DNA of 64,000 nt from NCBI RefSeq assembly GCF_000220395.1, contig NW_004086076.1:1-64000 (forward strand), given 5' to 3'. Below are positions 10,793 to 22,355 of this stretch, in pieces. Source of the DNA: Ichthyophthirius multifiliis (taxonomy: Eukaryota; Ciliophora; Oligohymenophorea; Hymenostomatida). The position numbers and the translations under genes were made by a program. Every line of letters starts with the position of its first letter. The stretch's first letter is position 1. The notes under the pieces were generated by a model that saw nothing but the letters and a program-made list of their open reading frames with translations, was not told the DNA's origin and did no database searches.

Positions 10793-13753
10793 ATGTTAAA
10801 CGAAATAAAACTAAATTTATTGAATATACTTCACTCTAATCATATTTTTAGATATTTTAGCTTTTATCTTATTTTACTTTTTTAAATTCCTGAAATAATA
10901 AGTTAAATATTTAGCTAATAATCCTTATTTTAATTAAATATAATTCTTATTATAATAATGTTCGTATTAAACATAATAACATTATTATTCAATATTCTAT
11001 CTAATAACAACAATAAAATTATCAATTTAATTCAAATAGTTCTTTCATTATTAAGCTTTGAGCTTTTTATTTAAACTTAATTAAATTATCAATACTATTG
11101 TCTCTTTTTTTTGATAATCCAGAAATATTATTTGAACTGTTAAAAAATACTTCTTAAATTAATAGCATTGTTTTTTATTCAAACATATTGCACTTTTAGA
11201 TTGATTACTTTTTTTAAATAGTCTTATAACTTTTTTCTATTAAATATTTTTGCATTTATACTCATAAATTAAATTAAAATATAAAAAAGTGCGGAAATAA
11301 AAAATAAAAGTAAACTTTAACTAAATTTAAGTTCTTAAACAAATCAAAATTACGAAAATCAAACTATAGTTGAAAATATAAACGAAAATATTCTTAATTC
11401 AATTGATATTTAAAATCATACTAGATAAAAAGAGATTAATATTCCCAAAATCAAGCAAAATTATTCATTTTATACATTTATTGATAAAAATATTGAAAAA
11501 AATTTAAATAAAGTAGAATAAAAATCACCTGCAATAAAATTAAATGAAAAATAGAATAAAAAAATACTGAAAAATTTCAAAAGTTAACATTTTTTAAAAG
11601 AGAAATAAAATATATTATATAACAGTATTCCCAATTTATTAAATTCTGCAATAATTATTATAGACAATAAATATTAAATAGTATACACAAATAAAAATTT
11701 AAAAAAGTTCTTTGATTTTTAAACAGATAAATAATTGTTAGATTAAATTTTAGGATTAAGTCTTTTAAGACAATCATAATAAAAAAAAAAAAATATGAAA
11801 TCTTAATTCAATAAATTCTCTTCCATTTAAAGCAGTAAATTTGAAAATTAGCATTCTTACTTAGATAAATTAATTAATGACAAAAAAGAATATAAAAATT
11901 CGTCTTAAATTCCATCCTAAAATACTTTTTATTTAAACAATTCATTTAAAAAATGTTTTATTCCTCCTTCCATAATAGAGAATTTGAATATCGATGAATC
12001 CTATATAGGTGGTTTAATTGATTAAATTTTAAAATTAAATACATAATAAACTTGCAAGACCTTAAATTATAGCAAAAGTTCCAGAATCTCTATTGAAAAT
12101 AATAAAGATAAGATAAAACTTGACAAAAATAACAACGATATATTTTATTATATTGAACAAAACTACGTAGTAATAAATATATTTTCTAAAAAATCCAAAA
12201 TCGAGCATATGCAAATAAAGCTTGGATATTTCTAGTTCTAAAACAACTTCAAATATTAAAAATGCATCCTCATAGAAATCTAAAACATGAACGAGTAGTA
12301 TATACAATTCTAAAAAAAAGGCCTTAAAATATATAAAAATAGGATGCTATGTTCTCTTTCACATGAATTAAAGACTCCTTTAAATTTAAGTATTACTCTA
12401 TTAGAATATTTATAGTAAAATAAATTGGCAAATGATGAAGTTTAAGAATAAATAATTTCTCCATCTTTAAATTCAAATAAATTATTACTAAATGTAGTTA
12501 ATGATTGCCTTGATTATGCTTAGATTTGCTTAGGGAAATTCTAGATTAAGTTTTAGTAATTTTCAATTTTATAATTAATATAGGAATGTGTTGAATTGGT
12601 TAAGTTTTAGGCTTTTTAAAAAGGAATTAATATAAAAACTTTTTTTGATGATTGTTTACCGAAAGATATTAATTCTGACCCTTCCAGATTAAAATAGATA
12701 ATACTAAATTTATTAACTAATTCTATTAGATTTACCGAAAAAGGCAATATTAAAATTTCCACAAAATCATTACCTGAAAATCTAATTAGAATAGAAGTAT
12801 AAGATACTGGATGTGGAATTACAAAGAATTAAATTACTAAAATATTAAACTCTTTTGGCAATATTAATAACTAAAATGCTTTAAATACATAAAATGCAGG
12901 TTTTGGATTAAGTATAAGCAATATATTAGCTAAAGGGTTAGGTTAAGGGCGGAAAATAGAAATAAAAAGTGAACTTAATGTAGGTTCTAGTTTTATTTTT
13001 TATATAATTGATTACCCTAGTAATTTAAAAGGATTTAAATATAATGAAAAACAAATTTTCGGAATTGATATTGATAAATGGTTTAATTTGGATAATGCGT
13101 CTTTTTATTAAAATAAATCATAAGAAACTTTAGAAAATTAAATAATTACAGACGCTTATTCCTAAGAAAAATCTACATATTTTAATCCAAAAGATTACGA
13201 GGATAATTATACGGAGGAAAATATACATGAAAATTCATAAGAATTTAAAAATGAACCAAATAGTAGTTTAGCAAAATAAAAAATGAGTAATTATATTTTA
13301 TATAAATAAAATAATATTAATTATAACAATAAATACTATTCAAAGAATTTATGTAAAAATTGCTCTTGTATTTTAATCGTGGACGATGTTTAATTTAATT
13401 GTTATGTTTTGAAGTTAAAATTAGATTAATATGGGTTTAAATGTGAAATAGCAAATAGTGGAATGGGAGGAATATAAAAAGTGTAGGAAAAATTTAAAAG
13501 TTAATGTTGTAAAAAATTCCATTTAATTTTTATGGATATTGATATGCCAGGAAAAAATGGACTATAAACTACTTAAGACATTATTTAATTTTATAAGTCT
13601 ATGCAAACTACTGCTTGTGTTATTTCGGCTTATAGTGCTTTTGTTGGATAAATTGATAAATAAAATGCTTTTGATAGTGGAATGTAATATTATATTACTA
13701 AGCCTTTATAATAAAAAGATTTAGAAACTATATTAAATTAGGTCTTTTTATGA
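10793..13753 (+). CDS. Membrane-bound hybrid histidine kinase with C-terminal receiver domain
   Basis: Single open frame of 986 codons with no intron. The N-terminal 160 residues are very hydrophobic (for example LNIILIIIMFVLNIITLLF and CLFFLIIQKYYL), suggesting several membrane helices. A PAS-like linker follows (AIIIIDNKYQIVYTNKNLK). The kinase core has the H-box LCSLSHELKTPLN (phospho-acceptor His), N-box RLKQIILNLLTNSIRFT, G1 box DTGCGIT and G2 box GFGLSIS. The receiver near the C-terminus has the acidic pair in CILIVDDVQFN, the phospho-acceptor Asp in LIFMDIDMPGKNG, the conserved Ser in VISAYSAF and Lys in ITKPL. It should autophosphorylate and pass phosphate to its own receiver; an external HPt partner is expected but is not in this window. 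The start is the first ATG that keeps the frame and the stop is TGA 13751-13753. The signal sensed is unknown. Confidence 0.94.
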
Positions 13754-14085
13754 TAGTTATTTATAATACTTTTTTTAATTTGTATATGAATTTATAAATA
13801 TATATATAAGTTTAAATTAATGTTTTTTTAAAAAAAAAATAATAATAATTTCAAATAAAATTAAATTATAAAAGATTTTCAAACAATTTAATATGGTTTA
13901 TATATATTTATTAATTAAAAAAAAGCTAATTTTTTATTAGTTAGATATTAATTAAAAACTATAAGAAATCATTTTTTTTCAATTAATTTTAATTAAATTA
14001 TCCAAGAAATAAATAATATTTTTATAAAAATATTAATAATGTTATTTTAGTGCATTTTATATCATATATGTTTAAATTAAATTAA
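13754..14085. other. Convergent 3' spacer
   Basis: AT-only stretch between the TGA of the histidine kinase (plus) and the TGA of the CXC protein (minus). It holds only the two 3' ends. Confidence 0.6.
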
Positions 14086-15175
14086 TCATTTATTTATGTT
14101 TAAAGAATTAGATTTATTTAAACATCCATAACATTAACATAATTTATTACAAAAATAATTATTTATAAAGCAATCACAATATTTTTTTTTGCATTAAGAC
14201 TTTTTACAATTACAGTTTCTTTGGTTTAAATCTTAATTATTTTATCTAATCATATTTTTAGAGCTATTCGTATCCTTAAAACTCCTATTTAAACAATCTA
14301 AACATTTACAAAGCTCACTACACAATTCTCCCCTTTCAAAACATTCGCAATATAATTTCTAACATTATGATCTTTTACATTTACAAGGAATATCTGAAAT
14401 ATTTTTTTTTTTTTCAATTTCTATTACTTAATTTTTTTATTAATTTTAAATCTCTTCGCATTTTTTGTTTTTAATAATATTCTTATTAGTCCTTTTTAAC
14501 TTTATTTTTTTAACACTTTTAGCTTATTTTAGAATATATTTATCAACTATTTTCTATGATTTTAACGAAAAGGGACTTTTTATAGAAAGCATTATATACT
14601 CTCTAACATTTAAAGCATAATTTATATTCTTCTTAGTATTAATTAAGATTTTTTTATTTTATTTGATTCTTTAAGTTTACACTTATTAAAATAAATTATT
14701 AAAAGGTCTAAAATCTAATTAAAATTCACAAATATAAATAAAATAATAAATAAATAAAAAAATAGTAAATAAATCCATTTAAAAATTAAAAAAAAAAAAT
14801 ATTAAACTTTTGCTATATTTTTCAGTCTGTTTTTAATAATCTGTATCTAATTAATTATTCTAATTTATATTCTCTATTAATAAAATTTTATCTTTTTAAT
14901 TATATGTATATTTTTTAGTTATTTTTTTTAGAAATATTAATAACTTCTATCTGCTTAGTCTGTTTTATTTAAATCAAATATTTAATCTTATGATCTAATT
15001 TAAATTTATTAAAATATTTAACTTTTTTATTTATTTTTATAATAAAAAATAATCTTTTTTTATTTTCATTTTTAAATAATAACTTATCATATAAATACTA
15101 AATATTATTATTCATGCTTGAAATAGGCGAAATTTGATTTTCATAATAAAATTTACTAATTTCATTTTATTCCAT
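14086..15175 (-). CDS. Tesmin/TSO1-like CXC (CRC) domain protein, LIN54-related
   Basis: The C-terminus holds two cysteine-rich CXC motifs joined by an Asn-rich linker. The first runs PCKCKRSQCQKLYCECF, ERGELCSELCKCLDCLN; the second NCNCKKSQCKKKYCDCF, INNYFCNKLCQCYGCLN. This is the CRC layout of tesmin, plant TSO1 and LIN54, where each motif binds three zinc ions and the Tyr (LYCEC, KYCDC) contacts the minor groove of AT-rich CHR-type DNA. The N-terminal 150 residues from ATG 15175 are Lys/Asn/Ile-rich without recognised domains. At least one intron is needed (acceptor near 14715; a TGA in the unspliced frame near 14826). The stop is TGA 14086-14088. It is probably a nuclear regulator of cell-cycle or developmental genes; the domain is firm, the targets unknown. 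The linker between CXC motifs lacks the usual RNPxAFxPK core and instead reads SSKNMIRQNNQDLNQ. Confidence 0.85.
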
Positions 15176-15739
15176 ATTTCTTTCTTCTTTTTTTTTGTAT
15201 TGTTTTTTGTAGAATAATAAAAAATCTATTTTATTATTATAAAATATTAAAATTAACAAAATATTACTTAAAAATATAATTAAATAAAAAACTCTAATTT
15301 ATTTAATAAATAATATTATTATAATTATTTTAATTTATTATGAAATAATTTAATATTAAATTCTAATTATGTTTATTTTAATTACAAAATATTATATAAA
15401 TGAACAATTTAACATTATAATTCTTTTTATTTAATATTTCCAAAATATGATCTCTTAATAATAAAGTAGTACAATATATAAAAAATATAATTGAAATATT
15501 GATGAAAAATATACAATTTTTTTAATCGATAAATATTTTTTATAAATTTAATATGTTATATAAAAAAAAAGATATTAAAAATATTTCTAATATTAAAATA
15601 AGAATTTTATTAAAAAACTAAATAAATATAAATTTCATATTTTTATAAATAAAATACTAATAAATAATCTCTATATATTAATCATTAATTTTTTTTTTTT
15701 TGATTAATCTTTAATATTAATAAAAAATATATTTTTAAT

Positions 15740-18381
15740 CAAAATCTTCTAGTTTTACAGGAGGTAAATCAATATCAAAATTATCTTAAAATTCATTTTC
15801 TTATATTTCTTATATACTAAATAAATTATAAAAATAAATATAAAAAAATATAAAAATAATACTCATTATTAATCGAAATAATATCTTTATTATCATTATT
15901 ATTTTAACTTTATGAAGAACTTTTTTTACTAATAATATTTAGATTATAAAAATTATTATTATTATTATCATTTAGCCTATTAATTATTAGATTAAGCATT
16001 TCTTTAATTTCAGTATAATTATTATCATAATCATTCTTTCCTTAATAAATAATATCATTTACTTTTTGCTAACACTGCAATTTATTCAAACATCTAATTT
16101 AATTTTTTTATAATAGATAAGCTTCTTATTTTTTTTATTTTTCATCTTCCTTATAATTTTAATTTTCCTATAACTAAATATTGTTTATTTAAAGGTTTTA
16201 AGATTAAGCACTTATTCGGTTATAATTTTGACTTTAAAATAGTTTGTTTATATAATAAGCAGACTAATTTTTATCATAATGTAAATCAAAATGTTATTAT
16301 TATCTTTTCAATTATTCCTTCTAAACCTTTAGTTTTTCATTTTAAAAAACACTCATACCTCTCCCTAAAGCCTAGGCATCATATATTATCCTTATATCCT
16401 GTTCTTATTAATTTATTGAATTATTACTTTTTAAAGTGCTAAAGCTTTATTAATATTTATTATTTTCTAATTCTTAGAAATTATCTACTTCTTCTTCCTC
16501 TTCTTCTTCTGAAATATAATCTTCAAGTTAAGTTAGTTTTTAATATTAATCTTTATGTTATTTTTATTTTTAAATGACGGCTTTTTTCATTTACAATCTT
16601 ATGCATTAACTTGTTATATGATTTTATTTTTCACACAAAAAACATTTTAAATTAAATAATTAATAATCTTTTTCATATATCATTAATTATTTTAATTCAA
16701 TAAATGTTTTCTATTTTAAAAAAAATTATTTTTTAAAAATATATATATATATATTTTTACATAATCTTAAGGAAAATTCTTAATAATATTAATAAATTTA
16801 TTCTTAGAAATTATAAAAACATTCGAAAAACTTAAAGACCTAGCATTTTCTAGCCTTTTTTCTCCTGTAAAAAATTCATATAATCCCAAAAAATTCCCAC
16901 TTTTAATGGCTTGAATAGGAATTCCTTAACCATCATTATAATTAGGAAGATCATAAAAAATTTAAATTTCTCCATCATCAACATAATATAGAAAAGCATC
17001 ATCCTCTTATTCAGATTATTCCTTTTATTTATAAATATTATAATTATAAATGTTTTAATTTATTAACAAAAATATACTTAATAAATAATATCATCTTCAA
17101 AATACTTTATTTCTTTGATTTCAAAAGATAGAGCAGACAAAAATTATTCCGAAAAAAACTAAGACCACTTATGATTTTTAAAAAAGAAAGAATTACTCTC
17201 AAACATCAATTTATTCCTCAAATTTAAAGGTAAAGTTTAAATAATATTATGTTCGAGTTTTTTATCCCTTGATTTCTCGTCTTTCCATTGAAAATCTAAA
17301 AAAGCATTGATTTTTGTCTATAAATTCTTGTTTATTTACTTATCTCTCATATATCTATTAATAGCATTTATATAAGACCTTTTTTTTTAATTTGAAAAAA
17401 TTATAAATATTTATATAAAAATACTGATATTTAATATCTCCAGTAGATACTTCGGAAATAATATACCAAATACTGTTAATAGAATAAGCAAATATTATAC
17501 AAGACATTAACATACAAATAAGGGTAATAATAACTTCCATAGGAGCCACAGGTGTTACATCTCCATATCCTACAGAAATCATAGTAGTAACACTCCAATA
17601 TAAAGCATATTCATAATAAATTATAGTATCAAGTTCTATTAAAGGGCTTATTTTAGAAAACCAGCAACCTGCTTTTCCATATTATTCTTGTTCATGTAAA
17701 CCTATTCTATAGAAAATACAAGCGAAAAAGTTCGATATAAGCATTACAATAGCACTTAATCTTAATAATTAATAAGCTGCTTTTCTATTTAAATATGTAT
17801 ATATTTTTTATTATTATATATACATATATTTTTTACGTTTTCCTATTTAGTTAAAGATATTTGATTATAACTGCATTAAAATTCAAAATATTAAAAATTC
17901 TAAAATAAAAAAGTAAGCATAAATAATATTAAAAGTATATTGTATGATTATTTTTTCTTATAGTATTCAATATTAATCCTAAAATTCCCAAAAAATCAGT
18001 CAAAAAATGTCCATCGTAAACTTTCCTTATATAATTTCTACAAATAAGAATTCTATCTTTTATAAGTGTTCCTTTCGAATAAAATCCGACATTAAATCTG
18101 ATAAAAAAATCAACTATAAAAATTCCAATAATGGAATATAATCTAAAAATGTCTCCAGATTAATCATTTATCAAATAAACAGAGAAGAAAAGTTCAATAG
18201 GAATAATAAAAAAAATACACAAAGTAACTAAAAAAACTAGAAACTCCCATGCGAGTAGATATCTATTATCAGGTTCTAATACAGGAATATTTTTATAATA
18301 TTTCATTAAAAAATCCAATTGATAATTATTTGAATCTCAAAATAATAAATATATGTAAAAATTTATAATTTTTATATATAA

Positions 18382-18431
<50 letters not shown>

Positions 18432-18697
18432 CTTAAATATTTACTATTTATAGTTAAATTATATAATGATTTATATATTCTATCATTTTTTAAATATATC
18501 TATCTTTTATTAAATAATATTCTTTAACTTTTGTTTTATCTTCGTTGCTTTTATGTTTAGTTATTAAAATTTTCAAGTTTGGATTAAAAACTTGATTTTA
18601 CATATGAAAGGTGTGATTCTAAATCTTAATCATCTAATAGTTAGACATGAAGATGTTTAGCGTTAGAGGAAGGGTATTTATTATATTAATTAATCAT
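15740..18697 (-). CDS. Voltage/cyclic-nucleotide-gated-like K+ channel
   Basis: Six-transmembrane cation channel of the ciliate CNBD K+ channel expansion. ATG 18697 gives MINQYNKYPSSNAKHLHV; the first intron, about 18435-18337, contains a (TA)n tract. S1-S2 are AWEFLVFLVTLCIFFIIPIE and RLYSIIGIFIVDFFIRF, then GHFLTDFLGILGL (S3). The S5-pore-S6 stretch has the K+ filter in TMISVGYGDVTPV and S6 LICMLMSCIIFAYSIN. A C-linker (INRYMRDKQ, LPLNLRNKLM) leads to a cNMP-binding fold (YVDDGEIQIFY, GNFLGLYEFFTGEKRL). The tail has a Cys/His motif CFLCEKQNHITSQC, an acidic EEEEEEVDNF and Gln-rich coil. The expected S4 has few basic residues (FRIFNILNFN), so voltage sensing may be weak. I could not find the TGA: the frame after LPPVKLEDFD stays open into AT-rich sequence, so the 3' end is approximate. 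Confidence 0.88.
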
Positions 18698-18929
18698 AAT
18701 TAAATTATGTATAAATTTATATTTTTTTGAATTAATAATTAATCATTTTATAAATAAAAAATAAATATAATTAAAAGAAGTAGAAATTATAAGATAAAAA
18801 TATCTTTTGAATATAAATATAAATTAAAACGATATTTTTTATATAATATCAAAAATAAAAATATTTTGAAATAAATAATTATAGACTATTTATATAAGTA
18901 ATATGCATGTATTATTACTAAAATTCATT

Positions 18930-19327
18930 TAAAAATCATACTATTATACAAGCTTCGTATAAAAATATTTTAATTCAGATTTTAATGCATATTTTCTTTA
19001 TCTATTTAACTCACAGTATTTTATTTATTATTAATTAAAAAATTTCTTTAGTACGTAATTATCATTTTTTAGATGGCATATCAATACCCATAAAAAAAAA
19101 AGTAAATAAATAAATAAAAAAAAAAGAAAAGCAAAGCAAAGCAAAGCAAAAAACAAAATAGAATAAAATAAAAAAAAAACAAAAACAAAAACAAAATAAA
19201 ATAAAATAAAATCAAAAGAAAAAGAAAAAAGTATAAAAAAAAATAAAAATAAAAAAAAAATTAATAAAAAAAAAAAAAAAAAAAAATTAAAATAATTTAA
19301 AAATAATTTAAATATAAATATAAATTC

Positions 19328-19358
<31 letters not shown>

Positions 19359-21560
19359 GATAAAAAAATTTATAAAATAAAAATAATTTAGAAAAAAAAT
19401 AATAATAATAAAAAAATAAAAATAATTTTTTTTTATATTTTATAATATATATTATTATAATATTTTTATTTAACTTTTTTTAAAACTTATTAAAATACTC
19501 CTCCACTATTATTTTTCAACATCCTAAAAATAATTAAACTATATATCACCCACAATTAAAACACGTTAAAACACCAGAAGTAAAAAACATAAATTTTTCT
19601 ATAAATATTATTTTACCTTTTATTTTATTTAAAAATTATATTTATACATCTTCCCAATTCATTTAAATATATCTAACAAATATTATTTACTTTTTGTATT
19701 AATTATTATATATTCATTTTTATTACTTCTGCAACATTTATAAGTTGTAATTTTTTTATTTTTATTTTTTGTAAATTTTAATTATTAATTTAATACTTGC
19801 TTTTAAAATACCATTATCATTTGTAGTCTCCATCTTATTTTAACATAATTAATTTTTAATAGATTTAATGTTTAATAATTATATCCGCACTAGTTTAATT
19901 CATGCAATTCCTCTATTATAATTTTACACTTATAGTACCAATATTATTCCAAATAGTGTAATCAATTCCAGAAACATTTATTTCATTAAGCTATATAAAA
20001 AGTTAAATACGAATCTTTATTTATTTAACTTTTTATTTTTATTTTTCTCCATTAACCTAATCCTTTTATTAAAATATTACTTATATTCAAACCTAAGCTT
20101 ACTTTTATATGTATTTAATTTTTAATAGTCTATATTTCCAAAACAATTTAATATGTTGGCTATACATTTCCGGCAGCTTCTATTTCTATTCTGATTATAT
20201 TTTACACTTAAAATTTTCGTCCTAAATATATATCTATTCCTCTTCAGTAAATCCAACTGAATTAGTTAATAAACATACTATTATCTGCTTCAATCTGGAT
20301 TTTCGATTAAATAATCATCGAAAAAAAAATATATATTTATAAATTATAATATTGAAAATTACTAAAACTTAATCAAGAATTTCCCTAAGCATTATCAAGG
20401 CAATCATTAAACTACATTTAGTAATAATTTATTTGAATTTAAAGATTGAAAAATTAATTATTATTAAACTTCCTCATTTGCCAATTCTATTATAAATAAT
20501 TTTAATAGAGTGGTACTTAAATTTAAAGAAACCTTTAATTTATGTGAAAGAGGACATAAAATCCTATTTTTATATATTTTAAGGCCTTTTTTTTAGAATC
20601 ATATATATTATTTGTTTATGTTTTATATTTCTATGAGAATATGTTTCTTATATTTAGGTATAAAATAAAACCAATTTTAATTTAAAGGTTTTAATTTTTG
20701 GAATATATTCGAATATTATGATAAGTTTGTTTAATATAGTAAAATATATTTATATTTAATTGTTTTTTGGCTTTTGAAACTTTCTATATTATTTGATTAA
20801 ATAAGTTAATACTTACTAGAATTTACTTTGAAAATCTAAACATCTAATCACCTAAAAATATTATTTTTTCATTAATTATTTCATTTAAATTTGGAAGGAG
20901 GAAATAATTTTTTTTTGAAATTATATTTGGTTATACTTGAATCAAATTAAGTTTAAACATTACTAATATCATTAGAAGTTTAATTTTAAATTGAATTATA
21001 TTATTTAGATATACTTTTGGTTTAAAATTATGCTTATTTTACTTTATTTAAAGTTTGAAGTTTAACAATTATTAAAAATACTGGAGTTTACATTTAATTC
21101 AAAATTAAAATTTAAAATCATTGATTTTCATTATAAAATAAAAAAAAATGTATATTAAGTTGTAATTTTTTAGATTTATATTTATATTTTAATTGAACAA
21201 CAAAATTTCAGAATTTAATAGATTAAGTAAAAAATTTTTAAGATTAAATATTGAATTTTAAAAGATAAAATAAAGAATATTTAGAATTAAAAAAGTTCTC
21301 ATAATAAATTTAGCTTTATTTTAATAAAGAGTTATTTTTTTATTAGTTAATTTCTTTTGATAGACTATTTATTCAGTTTAGGATTTCTATATTATTGTTA
21401 ATTTGTGTATTAATTAATTTTAATATTATTTTTTAATTTTTTATAATTATATTTATTCTGATTAGTATTTCTTTTTATTATAATTTATTTTAAACTTTTT
21501 ATTTATAAAAGTAGATAAAAATCATACCAATTAAAGAAAGTATTAAAATATTAATCAGTA
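18930..21560 (-). pseudogene. Decayed inverted copy of the hybrid histidine kinase gene
   Basis: Read on minus, this region aligns base by base with the intact kinase at 10793-13753 but is broken. The H-box region (20539-20565) is near identical although SHELK becomes SHKLK. 20400-20470 matches about 45 bases with one inserted base (20404-20414), and about 10 bases are lost near 20380 between short GCTTAG repeats. The N-box (20238-20290) still reads SRLKQIIVCLLTNSVGFTEE, then shifts frame. GLNISNILIKGLG (G2) is near 20040-20090. In the receiver, the acidic pair VDD is now VGD (about 19545-19557) and the phospho-acceptor FMDIDMP is FMGIDMP (about 19070-19090). An A-rich tract separates these last two pieces. 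The 5' end, equivalent to the membrane part, is too diverged to place; both borders are approximate. Confidence 0.8.
19085..19440 (+). repeat. A-rich low-complexity tract with CAAAG and AAAAT/AAAAC units
   Basis: About 350 bases almost free of T on the plus strand at first: AAATA units, four tandem GCAAA units near 19131-19150, CAAAA and AATAA units, then long poly-A runs (19263-19287, 19328-19356). It sits inside the decayed histidine kinase copy, between remnants of its receiver domain, and has no counterpart in the intact gene. Confidence 0.85.
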
Positions 21561-21569
21561 TTGTTATAA

Positions 21570-22355
21570 TATATAAATAAACAAATAAATAATAAAAAAT
21601 GTATTAATTATTTTTATTATTAAATGAAAATATTTTAAATTATTTAAACACGGAGCAAAAATACCGTAAAATTGGAACTATTTTAAAAAACTTTTAAAAA
21701 CAATGATTAGATTGTTTTTTATTGGACTCTTTATATTTTTTTATATTCTATTTCGCATTTAAATAATAATAGAAAAATTAGTTAATAATCCAAATAAATT
21801 CTTCCATTTAAATTAATTAATATATAATTTTTAAAAAATTTAAAGGATATAAAATTATAACATAATAGAAATTACTTTATATGTTAATTGTTAATTAATT
21901 TAATAAATACATTTATTAGTATAAATACAGATATTAAGTTAATATGAAATAATAAATAAAAATGTTAAAATAATAATAAATAAAAATGTTTATATTTATT
22001 TATAAAAATAGATGATTAATCAATAAAATATATTTTAATATACTTATTATATATATAATAATAATTAAAACTTTTATTATTATAATATTTTAAGTATTAT
22101 TTATTTATAAATATATTAATTTCTAAACTATACTTATAAATTTTACAAATTAGAATTTACTTATTCATTTATTAATTTGCTATATTATCTTTAACATTAT
22201 AATTAAATATTTATATTAACAAAATGTATATATATATATTAATATATAAAAAGTAATATAAATATTATTTTGACTTATAAAAATCATTTTTTTTAAAAAA
22301 AATATTTTTTTAACAAAAAATATAAATTTATATATTATTCTTAAAAATAAAAAAT
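21570..22355. other. AT-rich intergenic stretch upstream of the RME-8-like gene
   Basis: Mostly AT-only. A slightly mixed patch at about 21640-21830 could be a remnant of the 5' part of the neighbouring pseudogene, but I could not align it. It must hold the promoter of the plus-strand gene starting at 22356. Confidence 0.4.
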
